A stretch of 5,514 nucleotides of DNA from Planctomycetaceae bacterium (GTDB taxonomy: Bacteria; Planctomycetota; Planctomycetia; Pirellulales; Thermoguttaceae), in contig JAIROD010000746.1 of assembly GCA_031257725.1 (NCBI GenBank), forward strand, positions 1 through 5,514, read 5' to 3'. This document shows positions 5,334 through 5,514 of this stretch, in pieces. The number at the start of each line of letters is the position of its first letter. Position 1 is the stretch's first letter. The notes beneath the pieces were generated by a model. It was given only the letters and a program-made list of their open reading frames with translations, was not told the origin of the DNA and made no database searches. A program made the translations under genes and the position numbers.

Positions 5334-5435
5334 CTACATACTGCCCCCCCCCCCCTGTCTTGCCCATTTTAACATTTGGCATTTTTCAAAGAAAAACGCC
5401 AAAATCCCAACCAAACACATCATTACATTTTTCAT
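5334..5435 (-). CDS. Short frame with strong start signals; likely 5' end of the DUF1559 gene, broken at a G tract
   Basis: ATG at 5435 follows AAGGAG with a 7-nt gap, the best standard gene-start signal in this region. The frame encodes MKNVMMCLVGILAFFF, then EKCQMLKWARQ, runs into the G12 tract as Gly codons, and stops at TAG (5334-5336) after 33 residues. If the tract had 11 or 14 Gs, it would continue without a stop through about 30 basic residues into the DUF1559 frame, giving 428 residues with 11 Gs. It therefore looks like the true beginning of that gene, in an out-of-frame state or with a miscounted homopolymer. Alternatively it is a separate small hydrophobic peptide or a leader peptide. 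I recognise no family for the 33 residues themselves. Confidence 0.45.
   Translation of the reverse strand: MKNVMMCLVGILAFFFEKCQMLKWARQGGGGSM
5344..5355. repeat. Homopolymer C12 (G12 on the coding strand)
   Basis: Twelve consecutive C on the + strand, which are G on the strand of the DUF1559 gene. It lies 90 nt upstream of the TTG and inside the frame opened at 5435. Tracts of this length slip readily during replication and are classic phase-variation switches; they are also frequent sites of length errors in assemblies. It is the only G/C homopolymer of this size in the window. Confidence 0.95.
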
Positions 5436-5442
5436 CGTTGTT

Positions 5443-5448
5443 CTCCTT
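5443..5448 (-). promoter_or_regulatory. Ribosome binding site AAGGAG upstream of ATG 5435
   Basis: AAGGAG is followed by AACAACG and then ATG. The match and 7-nt spacing are near ideal. The TTG at 5254 has nothing comparable, which argues that translation of this locus begins at 5435. Confidence 0.65.
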
Positions 5449-5483
5449 GTTTTATAAGGTTTTATTGAAATAACCGCGAAACA

Positions 5484-5505
5484 TTGCCGAAAAACAACAC
5501 GGCAA
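5484..5505. repeat. Short inverted repeat upstream of the DUF1559 locus
   Basis: TTGCCG (5484-5489) and CGGCAA (5500-5505) form a perfect 6-bp inverted repeat with a 10-nt gap, about 50-70 nt upstream of the ATG at 5435. It could be an operator or the end of an upstream structure cut by the window edge. No T run follows on either strand, and support is limited to the symmetry. Confidence 0.3.
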
Positions 5506-5514
5506 GAAAAAAAC

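Noticed and set aside
5451..5480. TATAAA with TTCGCG 18 nt upstream as a promoter for the DUF1559 locus
   Set aside because: Transcription would begin inside the AAGGAG ribosome site at 5443-5448, and the -35 match is poor.

Overview
The window looks like chromosomal DNA of a planctomycete, probably an AT-leaning lineage. The main evidence is a DUF1559 protein with a type IV pilin-like N-terminus, a small lipoprotein of the planctomycete regulatory-like type, and a Tat-exported Gfo/Idh/MocA oxidoreductase with the GDLGNQGPHQ motif common in that phylum. This assignment rests on family resemblance only. All convincing genes lie on the minus strand, so transcription runs from high to low coordinates.

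Layout in the direction of transcription: (a) 5334-5514, a strong ribosome binding site and ATG (5435) opening a short frame that runs into a 12-G homopolymer (5344-5355 on the + strand as C12). (b) 4148-5254, the DUF1559 gene, callable only from a TTG without a visible ribosome site. Losing one G, or gaining two, would join it to the ATG frame as a 428-residue protein. (c) 4041-4131, an imperfect inverted repeat. (d) 3550-3993, a lipoprotein. (e) 3172-3549, a gene-free spacer with short direct repeats and a perfect 15-bp hairpin. (f) 1639-3171, the exported oxidoreductase. (g) 1573-1609, an 11-bp hairpin. (h) 408-1523, a full-length Rpn-family PD-(D/E)XK nuclease. (i) 41-319, a separate small gene that duplicates only the Rpn C-terminal module. 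(j) a possible terminator at the left edge.

The most interesting region is the Rpn locus. In E. coli, Rpn proteins are reported to be gene-within-gene toxin-antitoxin anti-phage systems: the C-terminal part (RpnS), made from an internal start, inhibits the full-length nuclease (RpnL). Here the full-length gene has an AAGGAGG motif 8 nt before an internal in-frame ATG (746), placed just before a helix of eleven Gxx(E/D) tetrads. Immediately downstream lies a free-standing copy of exactly that internal gene, with its ribosome site slightly changed and only six tetrads. It looks like an intragenic antitoxin that has been copied out into its own cistron.

The second notable feature is the G12 tract, a candidate phase-variation switch (or a sequencing error) in the leader of the surface pseudopilin-like protein. 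The remaining genes look like ordinary planctomycete housekeeping or envelope genes with no visible functional link to the Rpn locus.
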